Shown: positions 21,468 through 31,660, counted from the first letter of the stretch. The stretch is 64,000 nt of DNA from Gnetum montanum (GCA_015680685.1 MNCI01006121.1:62001-126000); one strand, 5' to 3'. Translations and numbers: made by a program. Notes: a model not told the origin generated them from the sequence alone.

Positions 21468-21985
21468 CCACTAGGTGCCCTCTTGTTTTGTGGCTGCTGC
21501 GTACAGGCACTATTGAACTGATGATTCTTCGGTATACCGACTGCATGCTTGAATGGATGTCCGCTTAATGAACCATAACTAATACACATAGTAGCACCCT
21601 GAGTCACTATACGTGATGCATGGAACGCTCTTCTTCTCAATCTTTCCAGAAGGATTATCCTTTGAAATTCAAGGGAAAGATCTCGAAGTCCTAGTTTTGC
21701 ATCCACTATGCTCAACCAGGCCCTTCCCATTATGATTGGGAAGTTTCCTTTGCAATTTTCAACACTGATGATAAGGAAATCAACAGGATAGGACCACCCA
21801 CAAACAGTGGTCACCATGTCCTCCACCAGTCCCAAGGGAACAATGATGGACTGGTTTGCCAGTTCGAGCCTAATGTTGCTCTTCTTTAATAGGGGAAAGT
21901 TCCAATTCTTGTACATGTCATGTGAGATCAAATTGACTCCTGACCCTGAATCCAGAAGAACTTTATAGGGCTCATTTCTTGCCAC
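21464..21985 (-). CDS. A2 aspartic protease, uninterrupted frame
   Basis: This 173-codon frame is the best preserved coding piece of the family. The active site LLDSGSGVNLIS is at residues 10-21, LGLVEDMVTTVCGWSYP near 53-69 and FPIIMGRAWLS near 86-96. It belongs to the retropepsin family that cleaves Gag-Pol in the particle. The first ATG is an artefact of a TAG just upstream: the family reads through from Gag. The next frame starts 4 bases before its stop, but that is the RT-linker stub. Its openness beside a stop-riddled gag may be chance or late decay. The protein is probably not expressed. Confidence 0.7.
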   Translation of the reverse strand: MARNEPYKVLLDSGSGVNLISHDMYKNWNFPLLKKSNIRLELANQSIIVPLGLVEDMVTTVCGWSYPVDFLIISVENCKGNFPIIMGRAWLSIVDAKLGLRDLSLEFQRIILLERLRRRAFHASRIVTQGATMCISYGSLSGHPFKHAVGIPKNHQFNSACTQQPQNKRAPSG

Positions 21986-24640
21986 CTAAAGATGGATGAG
22001 GGGACTTCCCAGATTAGTCAATTTTCGAGGAAGGTGACATGCCTTTATCCAATCAATTACGGCATGTGTGAGCATGGCCGTTTGGATGTTGGAGTGTGAT
22101 GGGCTTGAAGGCTTCTTGAGCGGTGGAACAGTAGAGGTGGTTTGAGGTTTAGAGGCACCAGCCACTGGTGGGTGCAAGGGTGTGCATACATGATTGGGCT
22201 AGAAGAAGGGACATTTTTGTGGCTTGGCTTCTAGTCCACTTGGTTGAGGAGCTGGTTGTATGTTGAGAGCCCTCACAGCGTTTCATTGCTACGGCTATGG
22301 CGATATCTCTCCTTGCATCAATGGAGCAGGTGGAAGCTGAGTGGGATATTGTGGAGGAGTGGAAGGAGAAGGTGATGGAGGGTAGAAGAGATGTGGGTTT
22401 TTTCCCCTGGGTGATGGAGATTGAGGTCAAAAATACTCTATGGGGTGATAATAACTTGGAAAGGCCGCATGACTGGAAGAGTCCCTTGGAGAGACCGGTT
22501 GCTGAAAGTAGTACCCATAGGGATCTAGCTATTTGTAAGGGTACTGCTTCCTTGGAGGTGGCATCCCCCATGCTTGTGGGTGCTGCCACTATTGTAAGTA
22601 TTCATAAGGTTGTAGTGGCACTCCACTTGGATAGTATCCTTGTTGCTGGTGGAACTGCCTGAGGTTGCCTTATGGGTAAGGCAACCTTCAACGTGTTTGT
22701 CTCTTCACCAAGTGAGGATTCAATGCATACACCCCAGACTCTTCAAGATGTGACACCATAGGAAAACATCCCTTAGGATGTTCATATTGGCATATGCCAC
22801 ATTCATCATCCTCCTCGGTGTCAGAGTCTACAACCTTCTCTACTACAACAACTTTGCCCTTACCCCTATATTGGGCACATTTAGCTTCCTTCTTTCTATG
22901 CCGATCGTGGTCATTACCTTGTTCTCTAGACTCTTCTACAATTTTTAGCATGATTTATAATTTCTTGTTCAAAGAATCCCACATCTTATCAACCTTTGCC
23001 AATATTTCAGATGCAAACTTTTGTAAAGGCAAGGTCTTCCAGTTCACCGCTGCTTCTAATGGTGGTTCTTCCTCCTCGTCACACAATTGGACCTCTCTCT
23101 TTCTAAGGGAAGGATCCTGGTTGAATTCTTCTACACTCTCCTTCTTTCTAAGTTCCCCTTCCTCCTTGGCCACCTATTCGATGAGGCACTGCAATTGATG
23201 GGCCCTTAGCTCCGACAGTCATCCCTAAGCATACACACCAAGGGTCTTTCACGTTTCAAAATAAAGCCCATCAATGATGTGGAGAAGTTGTGCCCACTAA
23301 GAGTAGCCATGACCAGGGCAGCGATGCAACAATGAGTAGTACCTACTCATGGTGGCATCCAAGGGTTCATGATTCCCTTGCTTCCAACCTTGGATCTACT
23401 ATCTCAGATTCACCACTCTAGAGTACGTTTGATACTTGTCGTTGAAATTTTCAAGCATCGTACTCCATCTTCTAATTGATTCCGGCTCCAAGGACTGGTA
23501 CAAGTTTTTTACTTCCTTGATGAGTGTGCGAGGGAATAGCTTTAGCCTCTGCCAATCATTGTCAATGTTCTGTAGGGTGCAAGCATCATGGAACACCTGC
23601 AAGTGAGTTTGCAGATCACAATTGTATCCCCCTTCAAATCTAGGGATGTTTTTCATATCTACGTGCTTGATCTGGCTATCCTTCATGTGCCTAATAGGGA
23701 TTTGAACTACCTCAGCGATCTAGAGCATGCTCCGAGTAGCCAACAATGGCTCATCTAAGTCATAGTCTTGCTGAGGATCATGATGTCTGTGATGATTCTG
23801 GCTACCCCTTCGTTCATGCCAGCTAGCATTGTGCGATTGGTCACACATTTCCTCACGCTGTCCCTTCTGAACCTTTTTACCATCATCCTTTTGCTCCTTT
23901 CTACCCCTGTTATGATCCGAGCCTGAGCTGGATGAAGATGTAGGAGAGCAAGAGGATGGAGAAGAAGGAGAGGTATCGCCACCACTCCGGTGTCAATCTC
24001 CCCCTCTACCCTGATGACAGCCTCGATCAGCCTACCCATCATTGCTATGTGACCCTCCATCTCCTTGAGGATCTTGGTCACTTAGNAATGATAGCCTCGA
24101 TCAGCCTACCCATCATTGCTATGTGACCCTCCATCTCCTTGAGGATCTTGGTCACTTAGAGGCTTGTTCTAAATGATGTACTAGAGGATCTACTGCCCCA
24201 GGGGAGGTTCGGTCGAATGGGTATCATGAAATATGGGATCCCCATCGTCCTACAGCCCTTGCGAGAATAAGGGGTTACTAAATTCTTTCCCCTTCAGATG
24301 TTCATATCTTTCTACCTGTTGCTGGTCTTGTGCTCATTGAGCCTCAATGGGACAATAGTCCCAGTAGTCATGGTCCTCTATGACATACTCCACTCCATGG
24401 TCCTGGATGCCTAGTCTGCCAAGATTGTGAAATAGCATTGCAGGAGCTGATCGGTCAGGTGGTAGTACGATGTTGCCCTCCATGTCCTGCCATCGTAGAT
24501 GCTCATCCTGATGTAGGACGAAAGTGAAGTCAAGAACATAATTATCAGGATGCTTGTACACCACTCGACATTCTTGTGGCACTAGTGGGTTGGATACCTC
24601 TCTCCTGTGAGAAGACATATTGGACGTTAGATGGTCCATG
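21986..24640 (-). pseudogene. A2 gag, broken
   Basis: From the start (24639, MDHLTSNMSSHRREV) the order is an N-terminal domain (24334-24639), then a Ser-rich/charged linker (23755-24081). The capsid domain (23200-23686) has IPRFEGGYNCDLQTHLQVF, RLKLFPRTLIKEV and WSTMLENF. A Glu-rich helix (22955-23173) and a zinc knuckle follow, CGICQYEHPKGC (about 22800), spaced C-x2-C-x3-H-x3-C, one residue tighter in two places than the usual CCHC. The Pro/Tyr/Gln-rich tail runs 22660-22000. Stops are scattered through it. An assembly join with an N at 24086 lies in the linker. Confidence 0.8.
24015..24159. other. Duplicated 71-bp overlap across an N: probable assembly join
   Basis: Positions 24015-24085 and 24089-24159 are the same 71 bp with one mismatch (TGACAG against TGATAG), separated only by an N at 24086 and AA. 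This is the pattern left by two contigs joined without merging their overlap. It adds about 74 bp and shifts the gag linker frame. Confidence 0.85.
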
Positions 24641-24765
24641 TAATCAATGTACCTTACTATTTACTTTAATCTGCCTAGCGTGCATAAATGTTTCTATGCT
24701 GGGTCCATTCCAATGACTTGAATGATAATTTGACTAAGGTTAGATGACACATGTAAGACTAATAG

Positions 24766-24783
24766 TCCCGAGCAACGGTGCCA
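24766..24783 (-). other. A2 primer-binding site, tRNA-Asp-like
   Basis: The minus strand reads TTGGCACCGTTGCTCGGGAC directly after the LTR end CTCATCA. This is close to the complement of the plant tRNA-Asp 3' end and is the best-preserved primer site of the family here. Confidence 0.8.
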
Positions 24784-24784
24784 A

Positions 24785-25510
24785 TGATGAGTGGCTAGGT
24801 ACCCCTACGCCCAACCATACAAATCACGGGTGTTCACACGCGACTCGGTTGAATTCTGTAGACTGTAAGCACTTAACATACACTAGACTCTAGCCAGTGA
24901 AACCTTGGGTTAGAACGGTCATTGCCTTCCTAATCTCACTTGTGATGTTTTATTTACGATGGTTAAGTGAGATTAAGGCTAATGATTTTTATAACTTTTT
25001 ACTTATCTTTTGCTATCTAATTAAGGTATGAAAAGTAAGGAATAAACTATTTTCTAATCTATAATTATTCTAGTTTGTATTCTAACTATTCCTAACATAA
25101 GTATTTGATCCCATCTTCTAGGCACATTCTAAGCATTCCCTAAGCACTTTTGGGTTACCAGATGTTAAGCGTCACTAGGTTTACCAAGTGTTGGGTTTAC
25201 ATTTGAGATGGTCGTACTTATGGCCTTTACGGACTATAAAGGAGTGATAGTGATTAAAATGACAATAACAGAAAATTAAGTAATTAACAAAGCATAAACA
25301 TATTAAACTACTGGATGCATAAAATGGCTAAGTCCAAATGCTACAAGGAATGCTTGAAGAGTTCATCTTTATTGTCGTCATGTCAATGGGCTCAGATACA
25401 TCAATGCTCAAATAAAGAGCCGATCACTTTTCTTACACTTGTTGCGGGCACTTGGAAAATATTCTATCTCCTACGGGAATAAACTACAAGAGCTTTGCTA
25501 CAACTAACTA
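24785..25510 (-). repeat. A2 5' LTR, truncated at its U3
   Basis: It begins TGATGAGTGGCTAGG on the plus strand and follows the 3' LTR (15141-16043) to CTACAACTAACTA, then breaks. The missing U3, with the TATA box, lies beyond 25510, so this copy could not be transcribed from its own 5' LTR. Confidence 0.88.
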
Positions 25511-26400
25511 GGGGTTCCTGCATTTTGCTAAATGTGCACTCTAGTGTTGGTGGAATTTTTGGCATGGGCTCTAGGTGCCCCTTCTTGACTTGCATGAGTT
25601 AGTCGAGGGTTGCTTCAAGCTTTAGGTTGTACCTATAGCGTATCACAAACTAGCTTATGAGATCCTCCAGAGAAGAGATTGAGGCCTTAGGTACTGTGCA
25701 ATACAAGTCTAAGGCTTTGCCAGTGAGTGACATGGGGAACATGTGCATGATGGCATGTGGCCAAGCTTGAAGGAGCACACACTTAGATTGAAATGTGACC
25801 ACGTATGTGTTGGGGTCCCCTTTACCATTATCCTTGGTGAGTTGAATTAGTGAGACCCTAGTTGGAAAAGTCAAGGGTGGGACTATAGGACTTATGGGAT
25901 CATCCTGATAGAAGTCCACCACCTTGACGGTTTTGAAGGAGGCAACTTTGAGTTAGTAGATCTCCTCCATCAAACTTTGGATCAACTAGAATGTCTGATC
26001 TAAGCTTGAGGATGTGCCAGTCAGTTGCATTGGCTAGGCTTGTGTTGGTTGCGTAGCATAGGATTAGATTGTTGGTTGCAAAGTTTGCTAGTTTAACATC
26101 GTAGTAGATGATCGTTGCCAATTTAACATCGTAATGGACGGGTTTAGTTGATGTGTTAGCTGAGCGATGGACATAGTGACTAAGGTGGGCCATACATGAG
26201 TGGGTTAAACAAGTGCTGTGAGTGCCTATGAGACAAGCAGGACATAGGATGCCTAAATCATCTAGGGCTAAAAGGTGGCCTCTACGTGAGCATAGGGTTG
26301 CGAAAATGCAACGGTTGTTAGCAAGAAAGGCTAAATTGGCATGGTCATCATCTTGAAGAGGATGAGTGGACCAAACCAAGGAGGGGCCAGACTAGGGAAT
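25511..26400 (-). pseudogene. TAT Gag N-terminal half (right part of the interrupted element)
   Basis: The frame at 25650-25922 reads PIVPPLTFPTRVSLIQ, then GDPNTYVVTFQSKCVL, MHMFPMSLTGKALDLYCTVP and ASISSLEDLIS. This is the standard Tat/gypsy Gag capsid order (DP..H..F, F...L.G.A..WY..L, SI..F.DL). Text continues to ECTFSKMQE near 25511. Upstream, 25900-26379 is an open 159-codon frame with Cys/His-rich text and two copies of a DVKLA unit from the minisatellite. The matching Gag tail is at 5680-6234. Confidence 0.68.
26085..26145. repeat. Third block of the TAGTTTAACATCGTA minisatellite
   Basis: Two units, GCTAGTTTAACATCGTAGTAGATG and GCCAATTTAACATCGTAATGGACG, match the blocks at 3290-4010 and 5495-5600 of the same element. 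Confidence 0.65.
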
Positions 26401-27767
26401 GGTTATTAGAAAATAATGTAGAGGGGGCTCTCACATTTAGAGTAGGCCTCAAACTCATATTCTTCCTCTTATGAGGCTTCCTCATAGGTTGTCCCTGCAT
26501 CATGTTCATTTGCATGAATGAGTTGGGACAACAAGTGGTGGTAGGACTATGTGAGTGGGATTATGTTGAAAAAAGAGGGGTTGCACTCTCGTCCATCCCA
26601 ATAGACTCATTCGTAGTCCTATTTTACCTCTAAGTTAAGGCAACCCACCGGTAATACAACTTGGACTTTGGCACAAACAAAATTATATTGTTTGTGGCTT
26701 AGCATGGCACGCTTTGGGTAAATTGTGGTGTCAAATGTGTTAGACACTGATGTGGAAGGTTGATCTTAATTCATGTTCACAAATCAAGTTGTAAGAGTTG
26801 CTATGTGCAAAAAATGGCTAACTCTGAAAACTGCAAAAAAATGACTAAGTCTGCTAGTAGCAAAAAAATGACAAGTATAAAAATGTAGAAAAATTAACTA
26901 AGTGTAAAATTATAAAAAATTGGCTAAGTATGAAATTGCAGAAATTTGGCTAAGTATGAAAATGTAGAAAAAATGCTAAGTAGAAAAATGCAGAAAAAAT
27001 GTTAAATATGGAAATGCAAAAAAAATGCTCACTATAGAAATGTAGAAAAAAAATGCTAATTGTGAAAGCTACTAAAAATGGCTAACTCTAGTGTTATGCT
27101 TGCTACATTGGAGCCAACTATGCTTTCCCGAGCACCTAGAATTTTGGTAAGTGCTAAAGATATGCTTTGGCTTTTGTCCAATGGGGTTTCAATGGAACTG
27201 ATGATGGGTCCAGTCTACACCAACCAGTGGTGGAGAGAGCACATGGGACAATAATCAGAAAATGCAAAAGGAAATGGCAAGGCCCTCTTTCTAGCACCAA
27301 AAAAACATGAATTGGTTTTAACCCAACACAAACTACTATGGGTTGTACTCTTGATAGTTTGTTTGTAAAGGTACAACATCAACTATTAGCATACATGGAC
27401 CGGTAAATTTGTTAGTTAGTGTGGCGAAGGAGTGATTAATTGAGTTGATGTGACTTGATTATTGATATGCAATTGACACCGATCAGATTTGGCCTAATTT
27501 CATCTGAAGTCAGTTTCAATACCTAAGGGACTTATGGGCCAATTAACGCGTCAGGGAAAACGTTGGAAACAACACTTAATTGCACAAACAACAAAGGCCA
27601 GGGTGATATGGTTACTAGAAAAGAAATATAACTATCTGAAACTCACATTAATTTGCAAAATCTATGCAAGTTGCAGATACATTTACTCGTAATCATTTGA
27701 GGAGTATCATATGATAAAAGGTTCAAGACGTCGATGGAGAAATAGTTGCACATAGATCACAGAAATT
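26400..27767. other. TAT 5' region and flank; minisatellite, otherwise nothing recognisable
   Basis: Apart from the array at 26805-27085 I see no protein, LTR boundary or primer site. It probably contains the decayed 5' untranslated region or LTR of TAT up to about 27100 or 27500. The rest may be host sequence before the GH88 exon. It shows no convincing likeness to 905-2000, so an LTR pair could not be established. Confidence 0.4.
26805..27085. repeat. Minisatellite: GGCTAAGTATGAAAATG(T/C)AGAAAAAAT, about 27-29 bp
   Basis: About ten tandem units run from CAAAAAATGGCTAACTCTG (26808) to AAAAATGGCTAACTCTAG (27084). Each has GCTAA(G/C)T, an A-rich middle and TG(C/T)AGAAA. Units vary at several positions. 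The phrase GGCTAA followed by an A run resembles the TTAGCCAAATTT phrase near 2010 in the other half of TAT. Confidence 0.75.
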
Positions 27768-27773
27768 TTTATT
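27768..27773 (-). promoter_or_regulatory. AATAAA after the GH88 stop
   Basis: On the minus strand AATAAA lies about 58 bp after the TGA at 27831, the distance expected for a plant polyadenylation signal. A second, weaker AATACAAT lies between. Confidence 0.5.
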
Positions 27774-27830
27774 CTCAGCGCCACAAAATATTGTATTAAA
27801 GAAAGCAAGTAAAGGAGAATTTTCTGCACA

Positions 27831-28169
27831 TCAACCTTTATGGAGCCTGAGGAGAGCATCCAGATAATAGTAGTCACCAAAAATCAAAGCAGTGTCATAC
27901 GACTGTTTGATGTAGTAAGCAGTTCCATTGCCTAAAATGGCAGGAATTTTGATTCTCTGCCACCTGCTCTGTATATCTCTGCCAAAACTTTCAGCAATTC
28001 CATTGCAAAAGATTTGTATCTTTCTCTTTCCTGCCCACCCATAAAACCAGAGAGCTCCAGCAGTCCACCTGCAACAATGGCGGCTGCAGATGTGTCTCTA
28101 GGCTGGTAAGATTGAGATCCAGCAGCATCAAAATCGCAGAAGGGTACTTTATCATCGGACCCCACATTT
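27831..28169 (-). pseudogene. Last exon of a GH88-type unsaturated glucuronyl hydrolase, frameshifted
   Basis: The only host-type gene piece here. On the minus strand the exon follows a splice-acceptor-like TTTCTTTATCAG (28170-28181) and reads NVGSDDKVPFCDFDA, then PRDTSAAAIVAGGLLELS, an alpha-helical ERYKSFAMELLKVLAEIYRAGG segment, and after a one-base slip near 27945 GNGTAYYIKQSYDTALIFG and DYYYLDALLRLHKG before a TGA. The RDTSAAAIAA..LLEL and GDYY(F/Y)LEALLR phrases are hallmarks of the C-terminal end of GH88 (unsaturated uronyl hydrolase) proteins, which remove unsaturated uronic acids from cleaved polysaccharides. Without the slip it would end normally. The slip may be a real mutation or a sequence error. 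Upstream exons with the catalytic aspartates were not found within the window. Confidence 0.75.
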
Positions 28170-28732
28170 CTGATAAAGAAACAGCAGTTTTTTTAGCTGT
28201 CTGTAGAAATCTGGGAATCGGGTATACCTATGCATCAAAAGAATTCGATTCTTGGAAGTGAGGAATGGAGGATTGGTGATTCTGAATGTGTTTGGGTATG
28301 TGTGCCATAAGAAAAAGTGGGTATGGATTCGTAGCCGAGGACATGATAGAGAAAATTTAAATATATTAGTTTTTTAAGAAAATTAAATCTCATATATCAT
28401 TAAAAAAAACATTGTAGAATATAGAACAAGTAAATTTAAAATATTGTTAATGCTTAAAAATTGCACAAGATTGCAATATCACCATAACGGAAGCAAGAAA
28501 ATTTGCAAAGGTATGGAGGGCATGGAATCCATTTCCTTACTTAAAACTCATAATCAGGCCAAACATATAATTTCTACAACTAAAATGACAGCAATAAAAT
28601 GAAATGCTTTTGTTACTCAATCCAGTCTTTCCAAGAATAAAATAAAGCATCAAGCTTCAACCAAATTTCTAACAAATTCTACTGCTAAGACTTTCCATTG
28701 CTAATTCCATTGCTAAGAGGCCAGTGCTGATG
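28170..28732 (-). other. Possible intron or flank upstream of the GH88 exon
   Basis: AT-rich on both strands with no readable frame. The acceptor-like pyrimidine stretch sits at its minus-strand 3' end. If the exon is genuine, this would be intron. Confidence 0.4.
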
Positions 28733-28902
28733 CTGATGCTATAGAAAACGAAGACCAAGCCTGGAAAATATGTGCGCACAGTTTTTGAATTTCACTGATG
28801 CATATGCTTGTTACCACCTGATGCTATAGAAAACGAAGACCAAGCCTGGAAAATATGTGCGCACAGTTTTTGAATTTCACTGATGCATATGCTTGTTACC
28901 AC
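28733..28902. repeat. Perfect 85-bp tandem duplication
   Basis: 28733-28817 (CTGATGCTATAGAAAACGAA to TTGTTACCAC) is repeated without a visible difference at 28818-28902. The copies abut directly. Perfect identity in a region full of decay means it is recent, or an assembly artefact. Confidence 0.92.
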
Positions 28903-29175
28903 TGTATATATGGGAGGTTGCGGGAGGGATTTCAATAGAATTGTCAGCCAGCTCACAGTGCCTGGTAATTGCCAGTTGCCACCGGAAGGTGGAGGAAGGG
29001 ATTTTGATAAAATTGTCAGCCAGCACACAGTGCCTGGTATTTGCCAGTTACCACTGTATATATGGAAGGTGGAGGGAGGGTGGAGGGAGGGATTAGCCAG
29101 TTACCACTGTATTTACGGGAGGTAGAAGGAGAGGGAGGGATTTTGACAGTGCCTTGGCAGTTGCCACTTTGGTGG
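28899..29175. repeat. GGAGGGATTT minisatellite, unit about 85 bp
   Basis: Units contain CCACTGTATATATGGGAGGT, GGGAGGGATTT, ATTGTCAGCCAGC, CACAGTGCCTGGTA and TTGCCAGTT(G/A)CCAC in order. Two full units run 28899-28980 and 28981-29055. Two shortened ones follow to 29168, with internal GGTGGAGGGAG duplication. It starts inside the end of the 85-bp duplication. Confidence 0.8.
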
Positions 29176-29875
29176 GTTTTATTTAGAGTACCGTAGTTGC
29201 CAAATTGTTGTAACTTTTGTCCTGTGCCAGAGTTTTTATTGGTAAACTTAAACTGGACAAGAAACTTGAACCTTCAATTCTTTCACTTTAACGATTCATA
29301 TTCTAAATAAATATTATTATTTTTTTAATTAAGAATTTATTTTATTTTATTTAATAATGGTTTCTAGATGCTACTCCTAATACACATGAGCATGATTGAT
29401 GATAATCATTTCAAGAAACATACCCCAGCACAATGAATATAATTACAATGAAAGTAATTAAAGCACAGTAAAGATACTTCCTAAATACAATTTTCAAGCA
29501 GCTGACATGCAACACTCAAAAGACTTTTCTAGGTAGGCATTCGTGTTTCCACTTTTCGAGCTTGCATTGGTTTTGTCATTGTTAGCATAAGTTGGAATGC
29601 ACCACACTTATACATCCCAGGCAAAATTTTCTAGAATTTCTTTGGAATTAAAATGAGTAAAGGACTTGTAATTGAAATACATCAAATAAAAAATTGTTTG
29701 CATATAATTTTTTTGACACATAAATTAGAATTTTATAGGTTGCCATTTTTACTTAGGATTGAATTTATAACTTAAAGCTTTCAAATCAAAAGTTTTACCA
29801 CTAAACTAACATCTCATTATTAATTTTATTATAGAATTGGTTTGCCTTTACAAATTAGAAACTTAACTTCATCAT
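29176..29875. other. AT-rich host DNA, nothing recognisable
   Basis: No long frame and no repeat of note apart from T- and A-runs near 29310-29350. The last five bases before the copia element (CAAAT) form its target duplication. Confidence 0.5.
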
Positions 29876-29880
29876 CAAAT
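29876..29880. repeat. Copia target-site duplication, left copy
   Basis: CAAAT, matched by CAAAT at 34662-34666 directly after the 3' LTR. Confidence 0.85.
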
Positions 29881-30259
29881 TGTTGGCCATGGTTATCTTG
29901 CTAAATTTAGGCTGCAAAAATTCAGCTACGGTTATCCTACTAAATTTAGGCTATGCTAAATTTTGGCTACAGTTATCCTGCTAAATTTAGGCTATGCTAA
30001 ATTTAGGGTATGGTTATTAAAAATAGCCGATGATTATTTAGTTATTTAAGGGACCTCCATCACCTCAATTTTTGTACCCATAACATATATCCCCTTTCTC
30101 TCTCATTCTTACATTCTTCTATTGCATGAGAGAGACGCTTCTTCTTGTTCTCTCCTTGTGATTTCCATTTCTGATAATAAGATCCTTCTACATTTGCTTG
30201 TGGTTCAATTGCTCTTTATTTTCATCTCATTTCATATTTTGCTGCCAGATCTGCTAACA
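29881..30259 (+). repeat. Copia 5' LTR
   Basis: Starts TGTTGGCCATGG and ends TTTGCTGCCAGATCTGCTAACA. It contains repeated TGCTAAATTTAGGCTA phrases (29899-30010), an extra pair compared with the 3' copy. Confidence 0.92.
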
Positions 30260-30260
30260 A

Positions 30261-30272
30261 TGGTATCGAAGC
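30261..30272 (+). other. Copia primer-binding site
   Basis: TGGTATCGAAGC starts one base after the LTR. It is close to TGGTATCAGAGC, the complement of the initiator tRNA-Met end used by most plant copia elements. Confidence 0.85.
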
Positions 30273-30324
30273 AAGGTTCATAGTCTGTGGAAGTGTTGCA
30301 GATCATGCATACAAATTTTACAAA

Positions 30325-31158
30325 ATGGCTGGCAAATACGAAATAGATAAGTTCAATGGAAGCAACTTCACATTGTGGAAAATGAAGATACAGGCAATTT
30401 TGTGTAAAGATAATTGCGTGGCAGCTATTGGAGAAAGGCCGCAAGAGGTCACGGATGACAGCAAGTGGAATGAAATGGATGGAAATGCTATTGCTAATTT
30501 ACACTTAGCACTAGCAGATGGGTTTCTTTCAAGTATTGCAGAAAAGAAGACGGCAAAGGAAATATGGGACACTCTGACGAAGTTGTACGAGGCTAAATCA
30601 CTCCACAACAAAATCTTCTTGAAGAGAAGACTTTACACTCTTCGTATGGCAGAAACCTTATCAGTAACTGACCATATCAACACCCTAAATACTTTATTTT
30701 CTCAACTCACATCGTTGGGCTATAAAGTAGATTGGATGCTCCATGCAGAAATTTTACTTCAAATTCTACCTGATTTATATGATCAGCTCATCATCAACTT
30801 GACCAACAATGTCCTTATGGATGCTCTTGTCTTTGACGAGGTTGCAGCTACAGTTCTTAAAGAAGAAAGTCGGTGCAAGAACAAGGAAGATAGGTTGGCA
30901 AACAAGGTGGAGGCCTTAACAATGATGAGAGGGAGATCCATGGAACGTGATTCCAATTGGAACCAAATTCATGATAGATCCAATTCAAGAGGTAAAAGGA
31001 GAAACATCACTTGCTACAACTGTGGCAAGAGAGGACACCTAAAGAAGGAGTGTTGGAACAAGAAGAGTAATGAAAAGAATCCTCAAAGGAATGTGGCAAG
31101 TACCTCATATGACGGTGATGTTCTATACAGTGAGGCAACTATTGCTGAAGGTAGATAG
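30325..31158 (+). pseudogene. Copia gag
   Basis: The frame is open for 277 codons from MAGKYEIDKF. The capsid-type UBN2 region spans residues 10-190 (TLWKMKIQAIL, AKEIWDTLTKLYEA, LHNKIFLKRRLYTLRM). The zinc knuckle CYNCGKRGHLKKEC (C-x2-C-x4-H-x4-C) is at residues 230-243. A TAG at 31156 ends it, but the protease continues in the same frame 21 bases later, so this stop interrupts one polyprotein. It packages RNA in virus-like particles. Of all genes in this element it is the least damaged. Confidence 0.9.
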
Positions 31159-31660
31159 AAGCTCATTGATGCTTGGATCTTGGATTCAAGAGCAACATGG
31201 CACATGACCTCTCGAAGAGAATGGTTTTATCACTACAAACCAATCTCAGAAGGATCTGTGTACATGGGAAATGATCATGCTTTGAAAATTACTGGTATTG
31301 GTACTATCAAGATAAAGATGTATGATGGCACTATTCGCACCATACAAGAGGTACAACATGTGGAGGGCCTGAAGAAAAATCTACTATCTTTAGAACAACT
31401 AGATGATGTTGGGTGCAAAACTCATATAGAGAATTGGATTCTAAAGATTATCAAAGGTGCGCTTATGGTAATGAAGGCAGAAAAGGTTGCTGCAAATTTG
31501 TACATACTTATGGGGAACACACATCAAGTGGGAGAGTCTTCTATTACATCAACTAATTTGGAAGAAGAATCGACAATGTTGTGGCATCGAAAGCTTGGTC
31601 ATATGTCAAAACAAGGTTTGAAGATTCTCTCTAAATAGAGACTACTTCTTGGGCTCAATT
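31159..31660 (+). pseudogene. Copia protease and GAG-pre-integrase region
   Basis: Same frame as gag. The protease active site reads WILDSRATWHMTS, where active copia proteases have DSG: the glycine codon has become AGA, so the enzyme is dead. The GAG-pre-integrase domain ends in LWHRKLGHMSKQGLKIL, containing the first histidines of the integrase zinc finger. A TAG at 31636 follows. Confidence 0.88.

Larger units (their letters stand above)
15141..25510 (-). mobile_element. A2: non-autonomous gypsy element carrying an extra ORF (minus strand)
   Basis: Reading on the minus strand: truncated 5' LTR (25510-24785), primer site, gag (24640-21986), protease (21985-21464), a stub of the RT linker, then a jump to the conserved 3' non-coding block. 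RT, RNase H and integrase are deleted. Next come a U3-like segment, a roughly 950-codon extra gene (19139-16285), a polypurine tract and a complete 3' LTR (16043-15141). A gag-PR element without pol recalls the plant TR-GAG type of non-autonomous element. It would depend on enzymes from A1-like relatives. Confidence 0.88.

Noticed and set aside
22297-22662. 121-codon plus-strand frame opposite A2 gag
   Set aside because: It is the complement of the Pro/Tyr/Gln-rich Gag tail; low-complexity coding DNA often leaves its other strand open.
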